Assembly: GCA_030323885.1 (NCBI GenBank)
Contig: CM059196.1
Span: forward strand, 42,307,798-42,371,797
Length of the DNA stretch: 64,000 bases
Source: Branchipolynoe longqiensis
Lineage: Eukaryota > Annelida > Polychaeta > Phyllodocida > Polynoidae
Reading direction: 5' to 3'
Shown here: positions 1 to 10,357 of the stretch, piece by piece
How the letters are laid out: each line of letters starts with the position of its first letter
How positions within the stretch are numbered: position 1 is the stretch's first letter
Program-made: the position numbers and the translations under genes
The notes under the pieces: generated by a model
Database searches by the model: none
Told to the model about the DNA's origin: nothing
Seen by the model: the letters and a program-made list of their open reading frames with translations, nothing else

Positions 1-185
1 CACATAGGAGCACACTCTGTGCACAGACACACAGACGGAGGCACACACATGCACACTGGCTCCCCCCTCCCCTCCCCCCTCCTCCAGGCCTGTTTACACA
101 GAGTCACTGAGTGGGTATTCAGGCTGACCTCTTGTATTGCTGTCCACCTGCAGACTTGCCACGCACCGAAATGCCTAAAGCTCCC

Positions 186-424
186 TCTGCATGCTAGTCT
201 CGAACCAAAACGCGCAATGCGTCCCCTGCAGACTAGCCTCAAACCAAAACACCCAATGGACCCCCTGCAGGCTAGCCCCAAACCAAAACACCCAATGCGG
301 CCCCTGCAGACTAGCCTCAAATCAAAACACCCAATGCACCCCCTGCAGACTAGCCTCAAACCAAAACACCCAATGCACCCCCTGCAGACTAGCCTCGAAC
401 CAAAACACCCAACTCGCTCCTTGG
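186..424. repeat. 39-bp tandem repeat, about 6 copies
   Basis: Units of the type CAGACTAGCCTCAAACCAAA plus ACACCCAATGCACCCCCTG recur with a 39-bp period. The period is a multiple of three, so a 166-codon frame (19-519, + strand) stays open through the array and reads as a 13-residue repeat (LQTSLKPKHPMHP). A second frame is open as well, which argues that openness comes from the repeat rather than from selection for protein. No splice or promoter context supports a gene. Confidence 0.8.
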
Positions 425-526
425 AGGCTACGTGGCAAACCGTTGCTGAACCAATTGGACTAAGCCACTCCTTTGGTCATGCGCACATTAAAGACCGGGC
501 CACGTGGACACCAAGATAGCCACCAA

Positions 527-683
527 GGGCCGTATGCACGAATCGGGGTTAGGGCCGTAACCGCGGCTAGGCTAGCTCCACACGGCTAAATGTGAGAAAT
601 CGGTATGCAATTACTGACATTTAGCCTGTGGAGCTAGCCTAGCTGCGGTTATGGCCCTAACCCCGATTCGTGCATACGGCCCC
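527..683. mobile_element. Foldback element, family C (short copy)
   Basis: The ends are near-perfect inverted repeats of about 65 bp starting GGGCCGTATGCACGAATCGG, around a loop of roughly 20 bp near 600-620. The same outer motif (GGSCC-RTATGCA) ends the larger element at 14286-14999, so the two are taken as one family. No clear target duplication is visible at this copy. It is non-coding; a non-autonomous DNA transposon is the likeliest identity. Confidence 0.75.
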
Positions 684-777
684 TGATGGTTGTCTTATGG
701 CCACGAGGGTGGGTTCACAGCCTGGTGCTTTATGAGTGGTTCAGTGATTGGGATTTTATGTCCTCGCAATATACCCT

Positions 778-1043
778 GACAGGATGGTCAAGTGGCTAGG
801 TTGTGGGATTAACTGCTAGCCGTGTCAAACCCATACACTTACACAATTGAAATTTATCGCTACTTTGTTTCCTGTTTGAAATTACTATAATAGGGCATGG
901 AAGGACCGGTTGGATCAGTATCAGGAACATGTGACTGAGCGGGATATCCGGTCATGGTAGTGCTGGCATGATATCACAGTGGGGCAGCACTATGAAATGA
1001 TTAGTGCATATTGACACAAGGTGGTCCCCATCCTGACATGATA
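778..1043 (+). mobile_element. SINE-1 copy, old and diverged
   Basis: Order matches SINE-1: a degenerate tRNA-like head (GGATGGTCAAGTGGCTAGG), then the ATAGGGCATGGAAGGACCGG, GTGACTGAGCGGGATAT and GGGGCAGCACTATGAA body motifs, and a tail ending CCATCCTGACATGATA. It runs directly into the 16-bp satellite, so the 3' tail is lost or replaced. Confidence 0.75.
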
Positions 1044-3136
1044 CCGGCCTAGACCGACACCACCCTACACCGACATGGGCCCAGACCAATACAGGCCCAC
1101 CCCGATACAGCCTCACACCGATACAGCCCCAAACTGATACAGGCCCAGACCAATACAGGCCCACACCATTACAGGCCCACACCAATACAGGCCCACACCA
1201 ATACAGCCCCACACCAATACAGCCCCACACCAATACAGGCCCACATAAACACAGCCCCACACCCATACAGGCTCACACCAATACAGGCCCACACCAATAC
1301 AGGCTCACACGAATACAGGCCCACACTGATACAGGCTCACACCAATACAGGCTCACACCAATACAGCCCCACACCATTACAGACCCACACCATTACATAC
1401 CCACACTGATACAGGCTCACACCAATACAGGCTCACACCAATACATACCCACACCAATACAGGCCCACACCATTACATGCCCACACAAATACAGGGTCAC
1501 ACCATTACAGGCCCACACCAATACAGGCTCACACCAATACAGGCTCACACCAATACATGCTCACACCAATACAGGCCCACACCAATACATGCTCACACCA
1601 ATACATGCTCACACCATTACATGCCCACACCAATACAGGCTCACACCAATACAGGCCCACACCAATACAGACCCATACCAATACAGACCGACACCAATAC
1701 ATACCCACACCAATACAGGCCCACACCAATACAGGCCCACACCAATACAGGCCCACACCAATACAGGCCCACACCAATACAGGCCCACGCCAATACAGGC
1801 CCACACCAATACAGGCTCACACCATGCTCACACCAATACCGGCCCACACCAATACAGACCCACACCAATACAGAACCACATCAATACAGGCCCACACCAA
1901 TTCATGCTCACACCATTACATACTCACACCAATACCGGCTCATGCCATTACATGCTCACACCAATACAGGCTCACACCAATACAGGCTCACACCAATACA
2001 TGCTCACACCAATACAGGCCCACACCAATACATGCTCACACCAATACATGCTCACACCATTACATGCCCACACCAATACAGGCTCACACCAATACAGGCC
2101 CACACCAATACAGACCCATACCAATACAGACCGACACCAATACATACCCACACCAATACAGGCCCGCACCAATACAGGCCCACACCAATACAGGCCCACA
2201 CCAATACAGGCCCACACCAATACAGGCCCACACCAATACAGGCCCACGCCAATACAGGCCCACACCAATACAGGCTCACACCATGCTCACACCAATACCG
2301 GCCCACACCAATACAGACCCACACCAATACATAACCACATCAATACAGGCCCACACCAATTCATGCTCACACCATTACATGCTCACACCAATACCGGCTC
2401 ATGCCATTACATGCTCACACCAATACAGGCTCACACCAATACAGGCTCACACCAATACATGCTCACACCAATACATGCTCCCACCAATACATTCTCACAC
2501 CAATACATGCTCACACCAATACAGGCTCACACCAATACATGCCGACACCAATACATGCTCACACCAATACATGTTCAGACCAATACAGACTCACATCAAT
2601 GCATTCTCACACCAATACAGGCTCACACCAATGCATGCTCACACCAATACATTCTCACACCAATACAGGCTCACACCAATACATTCTCATACCGATACAG
2701 GCTCACACCGATACATGCTCACATCAATACAGGCCCACACCAATACAGGCTCACACCAATACAGGCTCACACCAATACAGGCTCACACCAATACAGGCTC
2801 ATACCAATACAGGTTCACACCAATACATGCTCACACCAATACAGGTTCACACCAATACATGTTCACACCAATACATGCCCACACCAATACAGGCTCACAC
2901 CAATACAGGCTCACACCAATACAGGTTCACACCAATACAGGCCCACACCAATACAGGCCCACACCAATACAGGCTCACACCAATACAGGCTCACACCAAT
3001 ACAGGCCCACACCAATACAGGCTCACACCAATACATGCTCACATCAATACAGGCCCACACCAATACAGGCTCACACCAATACAGGCCCACACCAATACAG
3101 GCTCACACCAATACAGGCTCACACCAATACAGGCTC
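1044..3136. repeat. 16-bp satellite array (ACACCAATACAGGCCC), about 130 units
   Basis: The unit ACACCAATACAGGC(C/T)C repeats at 16 bp with variants such as ACAC-CAATACATGCTC and ACACCATTACATGCCC. A higher-order duplication is visible: the variant pattern of about 1517-1959 recurs at about 1960-2418. The offset is 443 bp on the left side and 459 bp on the right, a difference of exactly one unit. Because 16 is not a multiple of three and no frame has a stop, all three forward frames are open for long stretches (1477-2334, 1557-3158, 1589-3226) and give the same 16-residue repeat QAHTNTGPHQYRPTPI. I read this as satellite DNA, not as a protein gene. Confidence 0.93.
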
Positions 3137-3482
3137 CATCAATATAGGCATATACTAGTAGGCGCCAGTACAACCATGAACCAATCATTCATGAAACCTT
3201 TATTACCATTTCAAAATTCATTATAAGTTCATAACTTGATTATAATTTCACTGTTTTCGCGTTGTTAAATGTTGGATTGAATTGAAATTGCAGGGCTTCT
3301 GTTTGCTTGAGTAAATATTAGATGGGCATGCGCGAACATGGTCGGATATGAATTTAAAATCCTATGACAACCCCCCCCCCCCGCCCTCTCTACTTGCACA
3401 CACACCACAAGTCGGTATCGCTGATATGACAACTGACGTCACACGCACAACCGCCCACAAAACCCAACTACTGTACACAACT

Positions 3483-4260
3483 GTCTGGGGATGGGGGATG
3501 AGGGATGAGGGATGGTTGAGGGGGGGGGGGGGGGGGCTATATCGTGGAGGGGGAGTGGAAGGAGGAGGAGGGGGGGGGGGATAATGCAGGGAGGAGGAGA
3601 TGAGATGGCGAGAGGAGAGATGAGGGAGGTGGGGTGACAGGAGAAGGAGGCGGGTTGACAGGAGAGGGAATAGGGATGGGAGGGGGGAGGGGGGAGGGGG
3701 GAGAGGGAGAGGGAGAGGGAGAGGGAGAGGGAGAGCGAGAGGGAGGGAGCTGAAGAGTAGCGTAGAGTAGAGGAGAGGAGAGGAGAGGAGAGGAAAGGAG
3801 AGGAGAGGAGAGGAGAGGAGAGGAGAGGAGAGGAGAGGAGAGGAGAGGAGAGGAGAAGAGAGGAGAGGAGAGGAGAGGAGAGGAGAAGGTAGAACATAGG
3901 GACGAAGGGAGGAATAGGGGAGGATAGGGGACCCGGGAAGAGGATCAGGAGAAGAGAGGAAGAGGAGGACAACGAGGAAGAGGAGGAAGAGGAGGAAGCC
4001 GAGGCGGCAGAGTAGGACGAGGCAGAGGAGGGGGGGAGCGGGGAAAGAGGAGGAAGAGGAAGAGGGGAAGATAAGGAAGGGAGGAGGGGAACGGGAACGG
4101 GGAAGGGAACGGGAGGGAAGAGAGGGAGTGATGGGGAGGAAGAGAGCGGAGTGGACGGGAGTGGAGGGAAATGGTGGGGAGTGGGGGACGGACTGGCGAA
4201 GTGAAAGGGGGGCTGCGGGGGGGGGGGGGCTGCGGTCGCAGGGGAAGGAGAGGACACAGT
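3483..4260. repeat. Purine-rich tract with (GAGAG)n and G-runs
   Basis: Almost pure purine on the + strand, with GGGATGA repeats at its start, G-runs near 3521-3536 and 3571-3580, GAGGGA repeats at 3708-3750 and an AGGAG pentamer array at about 3765-3890. The long minus-strand open frames here are serine/proline/leucine strings forced by base composition. Confidence 0.9.
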
Positions 4261-4470
4261 TTATGCACATTGACTATTCAGAAATGCAAGAGGCGCCGGA
4301 CTATAGACGTGAGACGCGCCATTAGGGTACAAGTGGGGCGTCCATTGGACAATCCCAGCGTCTCTCCCGGGTCAGACCGGAGCGCCACCCTATCGACTGA
4401 CGGACATTGGGGGAGTCTTACCGAACGCAGCGAGGCGTCAGAACACCGAAGGGTCCAACTACCGCATACA

Positions 4471-4635
4471 CGCAGTGTGTATGTGTGTTTGTGTCAGTGT
4501 CCGGTTGTGTTTGTGGGTGTGTTTGTGTCTGTGGCCGTGTGCCCATGTGGGCCTATGTTTGCATACTGTGTGTCTATGAATGATTCGCGTCTATGTGTGG
4601 GCGTGTAACTATATGTCAATGTGTCAATGTGCATC
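4471..4635. repeat. GT-rich simple repeat, left half
   Basis: Imperfect GTGTGT/GTGTCTGTG sequence. The matching half lies at 5185-5440, so the element at 4639-5181 appears to split one GT-rich tract. Confidence 0.75.
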
Positions 4636-4638
4636 TAT

Positions 4639-5181
4639 AGCCGTGTTCACACGGGGAATGTAAATCGATTCCTAGGATTCGACTTGCCTAGTTCGGCTCA
4701 CATTTTGTGTGTGAACGGGTGCCTGAGGCGGATTAGGGCTGAATCGATTCCTGTGATGCGCATACTGTAAACCACTTGACGAGGTAGTTTACGTGAGTCA
4801 ATTTCTGTGAATCGATTTATTTTGCCGGTGTGAACGCACTGAGGCAGATTAAGGACATGACACGCATGCGCAATCGAGACCTTAGTTTGTTGACTTTCCA
4901 GTCGATCAAAAGCGCATATTATATAATTTGGTCTATGAACCGGATAGAAGTGCACAGATGTTTTTTTCATCATTTATTTATAGGTTTTCACTGCCCAGCA
5001 GAAGTTTTGACCGTTCCAAACCAATACGATTCAGTACATACATATCTAGGTCGAACCCACTCTCTCGTGGTGATGTCGCCTAACCGAAAACTGGTACTGC
5101 CCACGTGAACGGGCTGCTAATTCAATTCCTAGTATTCGCCTTGGCTGAATCACTTTAGATTTTGCCTGTGTGAACACGGCT
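4639..5181. mobile_element. DNA-transposon-like element, TIR AGCCGTGTTCACAC
   Basis: The ends AGCCGTGTTCACACGGG and (reverse complement) AGCCGTGTTCACACAGG form 17-bp inverted repeats with one mismatch. Subterminal sequence is also related (ATCGATTCCTAGGATTCG at 4665; AATTCCTAGTATTCGCC at 5124). TAT lies on both sides (4636-4638, 5182-5184), consistent with a 3-bp target duplication. No transposase frame is present. Superfamily is not assigned. Confidence 0.65.
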
Positions 5182-5184
5182 TAT

Positions 5185-5440
5185 CTCTCTATGCGTGTCA
5201 GTGTGTATGTGTGTTTGTGTCAGTGTCTGCTTGTATGTGTGTCTCCATGCACATGCATTTGTGTGTGTGAGTGTGTTCGTGCATGCGTGTCCATGTGTGT
5301 CTATGTTTGCATATTGTGCGTCTGTGACTGATTCGCGTCTATGGGGGGGGGGGGGGGGGGGCGTGGAGCTATGTGTCAAAGTGCATATATATATGTGTGT
5401 TTGTGTGGTTTGTTTGGGGGGGGGGGGGGGGTTACCTCCG
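5185..5440. repeat. GT-rich simple repeat with two long G-runs
   Basis: GTGTCTGTG-type repeat with G-runs at about 5343-5361 and 5415-5431. Such runs are weak points for base calling and length. Confidence 0.8.
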
Positions 5441-5487
5441 GGTAGCACCATGTGAGGTCATATCAGGACAGGCACCTCAGCGTTGGT

Positions 5488-5605
5488 CGGGTAGGGCAAG
5501 AAATGGTAGGGTTATTATCAGAATAATGTGACTGAGCATAATATCGAGTCATTGTGCTGGTCCAATAGTTTCTGACTAGTGCAACACTATGAAGACACTA
5601 GCAGC
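5488..5605 (+). mobile_element. SINE-1 fragment (middle part)
   Basis: Contains GTAGGGCAAGAAATGG, AGAATAATGTGACTGAGC and GCAACACTATGAAG, in SINE-1 order. The tRNA head and tail are missing or too diverged to see. Confidence 0.55.
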
Positions 5606-5900
5606 GAACGCTATAGAACAAATATAACTTGAGATGTTGATGGGACGTGAAACAAGATTCAGCTCAGTGGATGTGTGTGTGTTGGACCACACTTCCACCC
5701 AGTTCCAGGAGACGCACTGAATTCTCAATCTAAATGTCTCGGGATTGTACAATGCCTGGCTTTGACGGAACCGACTGCCCCAGACTCGGCCCAATTCGGA
5801 CTTTCACCAAGCATATCGCCGGCGCAGACTGGCCCCGATTCGTACAGATTGCCACTGACGGCATTAAGCACTGAGGACATGACCTAGATGCTACAAACAC

Positions 5901-6209
5901 TTAAAGCTGTATAATCTGAGGAAAACATAACATTTTCAAAGCCAAAACAATTATCTAGATTTGATTCTACAGATCTAACTTATATACTGGTGCACTTATT
6001 AAAGATGTATTGAACTTGTTACTGCAGAAGCCTGTGGTGTCAGTTTTGGCGTGCTTACCAAAATTAATTTTCATGGTTACAGTTCAAATATTTCAAAAGT
6101 GAGCCATTTAAAATAAAAGTGACTTTAAACGGTAGGTTATAAAGATCAATCAAATAGATTTATCTCGGAAAATGACAGAACCCCAAAGCCATGAGACTAT
6201 GCAACGTTG
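5901..6209 (+). mobile_element. TTAA-MITE, diverged copy
   Basis: Begins TTAAAGCTGTATAATCTGA, keeps the internal blocks CAATTATCTAGATTTGATTC, ACTGCAGAAGCC and TTTTGGCGTGCTTACCAAAA, and ends CCATGAGACTATGCAACGTTGA. It is slightly shorter than the 355-bp norm. Confidence 0.8.
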
Positions 6210-6212
6210 ATG

Positions 6213-6286
6213 TGCAGTCAAAGTTGCGTAATCCGACGATTTTAAGTTTCTGTCATACATGTGATACATATTTAAAGAGCCATCTT
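6213..6286 (-). mobile_element. TTAA-MITE end fragment
   Basis: AAAGTTGCGTAATCCGACGA followed by TTTTAAGTTTCTGTCAT matches the reverse-orientation left end of the MITE. The rest is absent. Confidence 0.5.
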
Positions 6287-6289
6287 CGC

Positions 6290-6480
6290 TTATCCCTCAG
6301 GTAAAGGGCCACGTCGACAGGTAGACGTCGATAGGGTGATTGCACCAGGGAGCCGAGATAGTCTAATGGTCAGCATGCTAGCACATGAATGGCAAGAAGT
6401 GTGGATTCCATAATGTCTGATAGGCACAATATTTCCCATTTGCATCAGCCCTACGTATATATCTACATTATTTTATATTA
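6290..6480 (+). mobile_element. SINE-2 (second tRNA-derived SINE family), copy 1
   Basis: Contains CCTCAGGTAAAGGGCCAC, GGGTGATTGCACCAGGGAGCC and the tRNA-like segment GATAGTCTAATGGTCAGCA, with a degenerate B box near GTGTGGATTCC and the shared downstream block CACAATATTTCCCATTTGCA. The same order occurs inverted at 32027-32190 and, in part, at 61400-61560. Confidence 0.65.
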
Positions 6481-6616
6481 GATGGATAATTATAGCGCAC
6501 TTTCATTTGAATTGTTATTTGTTTTTTGTTCACTGAAAACATGACATGATATATAAAATCCCAGGCTCCCACACACTAAACCACATTATTATATATAGTC
6601 TGGAAGCAAAGTGCAG

Positions 6617-7262
6617 TTAATTAGGATAATTCGATGATTTTGAGTTTCTGACATATTTGTTCGGTAAATACTGTAGTAGTCTGTACATGAACCCCACTAC
6701 CATGTGGTGGCGGCAGACACTACGCCGCACACCTATGCAGTTACACTGAGCTGCGCTAGGTGGCGGCAGGCTAGCCACCGGGCAGACCCCAACTGGGCTG
6801 CCATCTACTGCGTGTGGCTGTCTCACCCCCCACCCACTTTTATAGAGGCGACATGGGACCTGGCGAGTTAGGGGGCGGGGCAGTGGACTGTTGATGCCGG
6901 GGAGAGCAGAGAGGTTTTGTAATAAACCAGGTTGAAGCATACTCATACTGAATCTTGGCGTTCTTCCGTGAGTGCATGGCAGTGTGGGAGAAGACCGTGG
7001 GTCATCACAATACATTAGGTTCTTTGTCATAACCTATAATACTTTTAATTTGACGTCACTTTTATTTGGAGATCTCAACACCAGAAATATGCAACATTAA
7101 TTCTGGTGTGAAATACTGAACATCACAGGCTTCATAAATATCATGCTTCTCTTAAATTGACGTTGTTTTCTCTTCTAAATGAGTAAGAAGTGCACTAGTA
7201 TCTGACTTTGCGGATGTCGGATTAAATCTAGGTTAAGTGTTGATGTTGAGAAGCTTTGATGC
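6617..7262 (-). mobile_element. TTAA-MITE interrupted by a solo LTR
   Basis: The left part (TTAATTAGGATAATTCGATG, then TTTTGAGTTTCTGACAT) and the right part (from about 7010: AACCTATAATACTTTTAATT, GTGCACTAGTATCTGACTT) join into one reverse-orientation MITE once the 338-bp LTR at 6672-7009 is set aside. It is the most diverged of the long copies. Confidence 0.6.
6672..7009 (+). mobile_element. Solo LTR of an LTR retrotransposon
   Basis: Starts TGTAGTAGTCTGTACATG and ends GTGGGTCATCACA, giving the TG...CA ends of LTRs. ATAC flanks both sides (6668-6671, 7010-7013), a 4-bp target duplication. Inside are a TATA-like CTTTTATAGAGG (6837-6848) and an AATAAA signal (about 6921), in the order expected for U3-R-U5. 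No internal gag/pol or second LTR is present, so an LTR-LTR recombination product is likely. Family is not determined. Confidence 0.7.
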
Positions 7263-7388
7263 CATCATTGAAGTATACAGGATGAAGTTGCAAGGGCCTC
7301 CTTAAACACACACATACACACAGTAGCAGGTGCAATACTTCTCACACCCTCCCTCCGCCCCTTTTCCCCTTATATGTCAGCGAGAATG

Positions 7389-7622
7389 CAGGGTAGGACA
7401 ATAACTTATTTTGCCACTTGCCCAATTTGGCAAGCGACTGAATTGTCTACTTGCCCAAGTAGCAAAACTACATGTCCCACCCCAAGTCAGCCAATTAAAA
7501 CTGATATATGCTACTACAGATCAGAAAAATAAAGACTTGCCCATTTGGGAAGGTTACTGAGAACTTCACATGCGCGACGGAGTAAACTAGGTGTCCCGGG
7601 CAACCCTTATTGCCCTACCCTG
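7389..7622. mobile_element. hAT-like MITE (CAGGGTAGG ends), copy 1
   Basis: The ends CAGGGTAGGACAATAA and (reverse complement) CAGGGTAGGGCAATAA are 16-bp inverted repeats with one mismatch. CAGGG-type ends are common in hAT elements. The internal blocks ACTGAATTGTCTACTTGCCC and GAGTAAACTAGGTGTCCC recur in the copy at 30887-31122. No 8-bp target duplication is evident here, so the hAT assignment is tentative. Confidence 0.6.
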
Positions 7623-7716
7623 TATAATAATGCTTCCTGTGTCTGGCATGCATTCTGAATTGAAGCGATGTGCTTCATCCCCCATCCACGTTCCCATCCT
7701 AGCAGGTCTGCTTCTA

Positions 7717-8097
7717 CAGTATAACCCCGTTAAACCAAACTTGAAGGGACCCTCGAAATTTGTTTGGATTAACCGATCATTGGTTTAATCTAGCTTTGGT
7801 TTCGACTTTGACTTGGCATGGCAAAAACGCAAGTGCATTATGAATGAAATATACAATATATGTGGACACTTTGATTATTGTTTTTTTATGTATATATAGT
7901 ATAACCCAGTTTAATCCTAACTTCTTTCGGCGGCCCGGCAAAATACTACAATTTATCATATACAAAAGTCACAGATGATTTTATAACCACATGAAAGTTT
8001 GGGTTAACCATACCAGAAGTGGCCTGGAGCCCGACAATTCTTTTTGGATTAAGCGATAGTTTGGATTAACCAAGCTTGGTTTAACGGGGTTGTACTG
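7717..8097. mobile_element. pogo/Tigger-like (Tc1-mariner) non-autonomous element
   Basis: The ends CAGTATAACCCCGTTAAACC and (reverse complement) CAGTACAACCCCGTTAAACC match at 19 of 20 positions. Both are flanked by TA (7715-7716, 8098-8099), the target of the Tc1-mariner superfamily. The style of end is that of pogo/Tigger elements. A related motif (AGTATAACCCAGTTTAATCC) repeats inside at about 7899. There is no transposase frame: an internally deleted derivative. Confidence 0.8.
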
Positions 8098-8099
8098 TA

Positions 8100-8615
8100 T
8101 AATATCGTACTAACTTTGGGAGATATTTGATGTGGAAGCATGCAGAAGAGTAGAAGCCAAGCGCGTCATGTCATTGCTATGGTAATTAGGTCATGTTGAA
8201 GTAGGCAGCTTTAACATTGCTACGGCAGAAAAAGAAATATCGCATCGATAAACTAGAATATAACTTGGATATATGCAATATGAAATCTAGGTCGATATTT
8301 TGGTTTGGAAAACATTAGGATTTAATTAGCTTATTTGAGTTTAATAGATGGAGCGTCAGTTCAGAATTACCAAAGGAGGACACAAACCCCTCCCCCGACC
8401 AGATACCGACTGAGGCCCCGGTCTGCTTCCATCTAGCGGTCAGCGTGGGTAGTCAGCCCGGTTAGAGCCCGGCATTGCGAAGCGGCTTCTGTGTTGGCGG
8501 TGACGCTCGACAAGGCAATGGCAGCCCGGGTGGGCGGAGCGTTACAGGGAGGGAGAGGGGTGGAGGAAGGAGTGGTTTCTGATGGTAATCTCAAGTTAAG
8601 TCTAGCGCCCGCCAG
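8100..8615. other. No gene recognised; GC-rich stretch at 8395-8600
   Basis: AT-rich sequence to about 8380, then a GC-rich segment with GTTAGAGCCCGGCATT, a motif also found at 22244 (GTTAGAGCCCGGCATTAAG), suggesting part of a shared repeat. I see no coding exon or complete element. Confidence 0.4.
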
Positions 8616-8619
8616 TTTC

Positions 8620-8935
8620 CGCTACACATCCCTACACGCGGCACACACCTACACGCGACACACGCCCCTACTTCTCCCACACCCCTAAACACCCACACGC
8701 CCTCACCCATACACACACACACACCAAACTCACACCATTACAAACCCCTACAGCCTCACACATTCAAACACATACACACCCACATCCCTACACACCCACA
8801 CCGCTACACATTCACTCATACCCATACACTCACACGCATACGCAGCACACACGCGCCTACACTCGCACACCCCTACACCCTTCTACCACACCCCTGCACA
8901 CCCTACACACTCAGATCCCTGGACACCGTGACTCT
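8620..8935. repeat. CA/CACCC-rich minisatellite
   Basis: Imperfect repeats of ACACCCCTACAC, CACACACC and CATACACAC with no fixed period. Confidence 0.75.
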
Positions 8936-9284
8936 GACCGATATAGTTTTTTCCTACTCACTTCATAGTATCTAACTTCCGTTTGTCCCGCTAAAGTTAT
9001 TGACTGTCTGGACCTCCTGCTCACCCGCCTCCCCCGCCTCCCTCACCCCCCCCCCCCCCCTGTTCCCTTTAGTACTGTGCTGTCTGGTGGCTCGGGAGAG
9101 TGGCTCGCAATGATCAATGTGTTGCTGAATATGGGCGGGTGTTTGGCCGCCTTTTCTGGTACAGATGGGTCTGTGTACACAAGAGGCGGGTATGCAGTCC
9201 CCGCCCCCCCCTCCCCCCACCCACCCTCCCCATGGACTGATGGGTATTGCGGGGCAGAGTGGGGGTATGTGTGTATATAGGTGG

Positions 9285-9525
9285 GTAGGTGGGTGAGTGG
9301 GTGGGTGGGTGCGTGCGTGTGTGTGTGTGTGTTCGCGGGCGTGGCTGGGTGTGGCAAGGTGTGGTTGTGTGCATAGGGGTGTGCCTGTGTTGGCGTGTAC
9401 GTGTGTGTGTGAGTGAGTGTGTGAGTGAGTGAGTGTGTGAGTGAGTGAGTGGGTGAGTGAGTGAGTAAGTGCGTGTGTGTGAGTGACTGAGTGAGTGATT
9501 TAGTGAGTGTGAGTGAGTGTCTGAT
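9285..9525. repeat. GT/GTGAGT-rich simple repeat
   Basis: Runs of GGGTGGGT, GTGTGT and GAGTGAGT leading into the 44-bp array. Confidence 0.8.
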
Positions 9526-9529
9526 TGAA

Positions 9530-9990
9530 TCAGAGTGTGTGACTGAGTGGGTGTCAGTGACTGAATCAGTAGGTGAGTGAGTGAGACTGAGTGGGTGTCA
9601 GTGACTGAATGAGTAGGTGAGTGAGTGTGACTGAGTGGGTGTCAGTGACTGAATGAGTAGGTGAGTGAGTGTGACTGAGTGGGTGTCCGTGACTGAATGA
9701 GTATGTGAGTGAGTGTGACTGAGTGGCTGTCAGTGACTGAATGAGTAGGTGAGTGTGTGTGACTGAGTGTGTGTCAGTGACTGAATGAGTAGGTGAGTGA
9801 GTGTGACTGAGTGGGTGTCAGTGACTGAATGAGTAGGTGAGTGAGTGTGACTGAGTGGGTGTCAGTGACTGAATGAGTAGGTGAGTGAGTGTGACTGAGT
9901 GGGTGTCAGTGACTGAATGAGTAGGTGAGTGAGTGTGACTGAGTGGGTGTCAGTGACTGAATAAGTAGGTGAGTGAGTGTGACTGAGTCT
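9530..9990. repeat. 44-bp tandem repeat, about 10 copies
   Basis: The unit GTGACTGAGTGGGTGTCAGT followed by GACTGAATGAGTAGGTGAGTGAGT repeats with a 44-bp period and few mismatches. Adjacent units at 9790-9985 are almost identical, so expansion was recent. Confidence 0.88.
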
Positions 9991-10055
9991 AACTTTGTAT
10001 GTGTGTGAGTAAGTATGTGTAAGTGAGTGAGGGATTGTGAGTCAGTGAGTGAGTG

Positions 10056-10352
10056 GTGGTCTCTGTGGCTGAGTGGTTAGAGTGTCTGACTTTTTTTCTG
10101 GTCAGACTCCTAATCTGAAGGTCGGTGGTTCGATTCCCCATGCCCCCACCTCTGCCAATTTGGATTTCCACTGCTGTGGATAACTTCCAGCGTCATCAAA
10201 GGCCAGTTGCTCTCATACCATGTCTATGTGGTGTGGGAGGTTAAAAATCCCTTGGGTCGGTAAAAGTGTAGGCTCGGGCTTTCTATCGCCAAACTGTCTG
10301 ATGGTGAAAACAAGTCTATTCAGACTTATCCATGATAGGCAGTATAAATCTT
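10056..10352 (+). mobile_element. tRNA-derived SINE (third type)
   Basis: The head CTCTGTGGCTGAGTGGTTAG carries an A box and GGTCGGTGGTTCGATTCCCC a B box, with a TTTTTTT run between them where a tRNA anticodon arm would be. The body (GTTGCTCTCATACCATGTC, GGTTAAAAATCCCTTGGGTC) does not match SINE-1. The broken anticodon region and long tail make a working tRNA gene unlikely. Confidence 0.7.
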
Positions 10353-10357
10353 CAAGA

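Noticed and set aside
1557..3226. Open frames of more than 500 codons as candidate repeat proteins
   Set aside because: The same residues arise in all forward frames because the 16-bp unit has no stops; frame-independent openness is a property of the satellite.
3522..3536. G-runs as G-quadruplex or regulatory sites
   Set aside because: Single long homopolymers in low-complexity DNA; their length is uncertain and nothing ties them to a gene.
6617..7030. 137-codon minus-strand open frame
   Set aside because: It spans a solo LTR and MITE sequence; no protein family recognised.
10056..10145. tRNA gene candidate
   Set aside because: A T-run breaks the anticodon-arm region and an unrelated body follows, as in a SINE.
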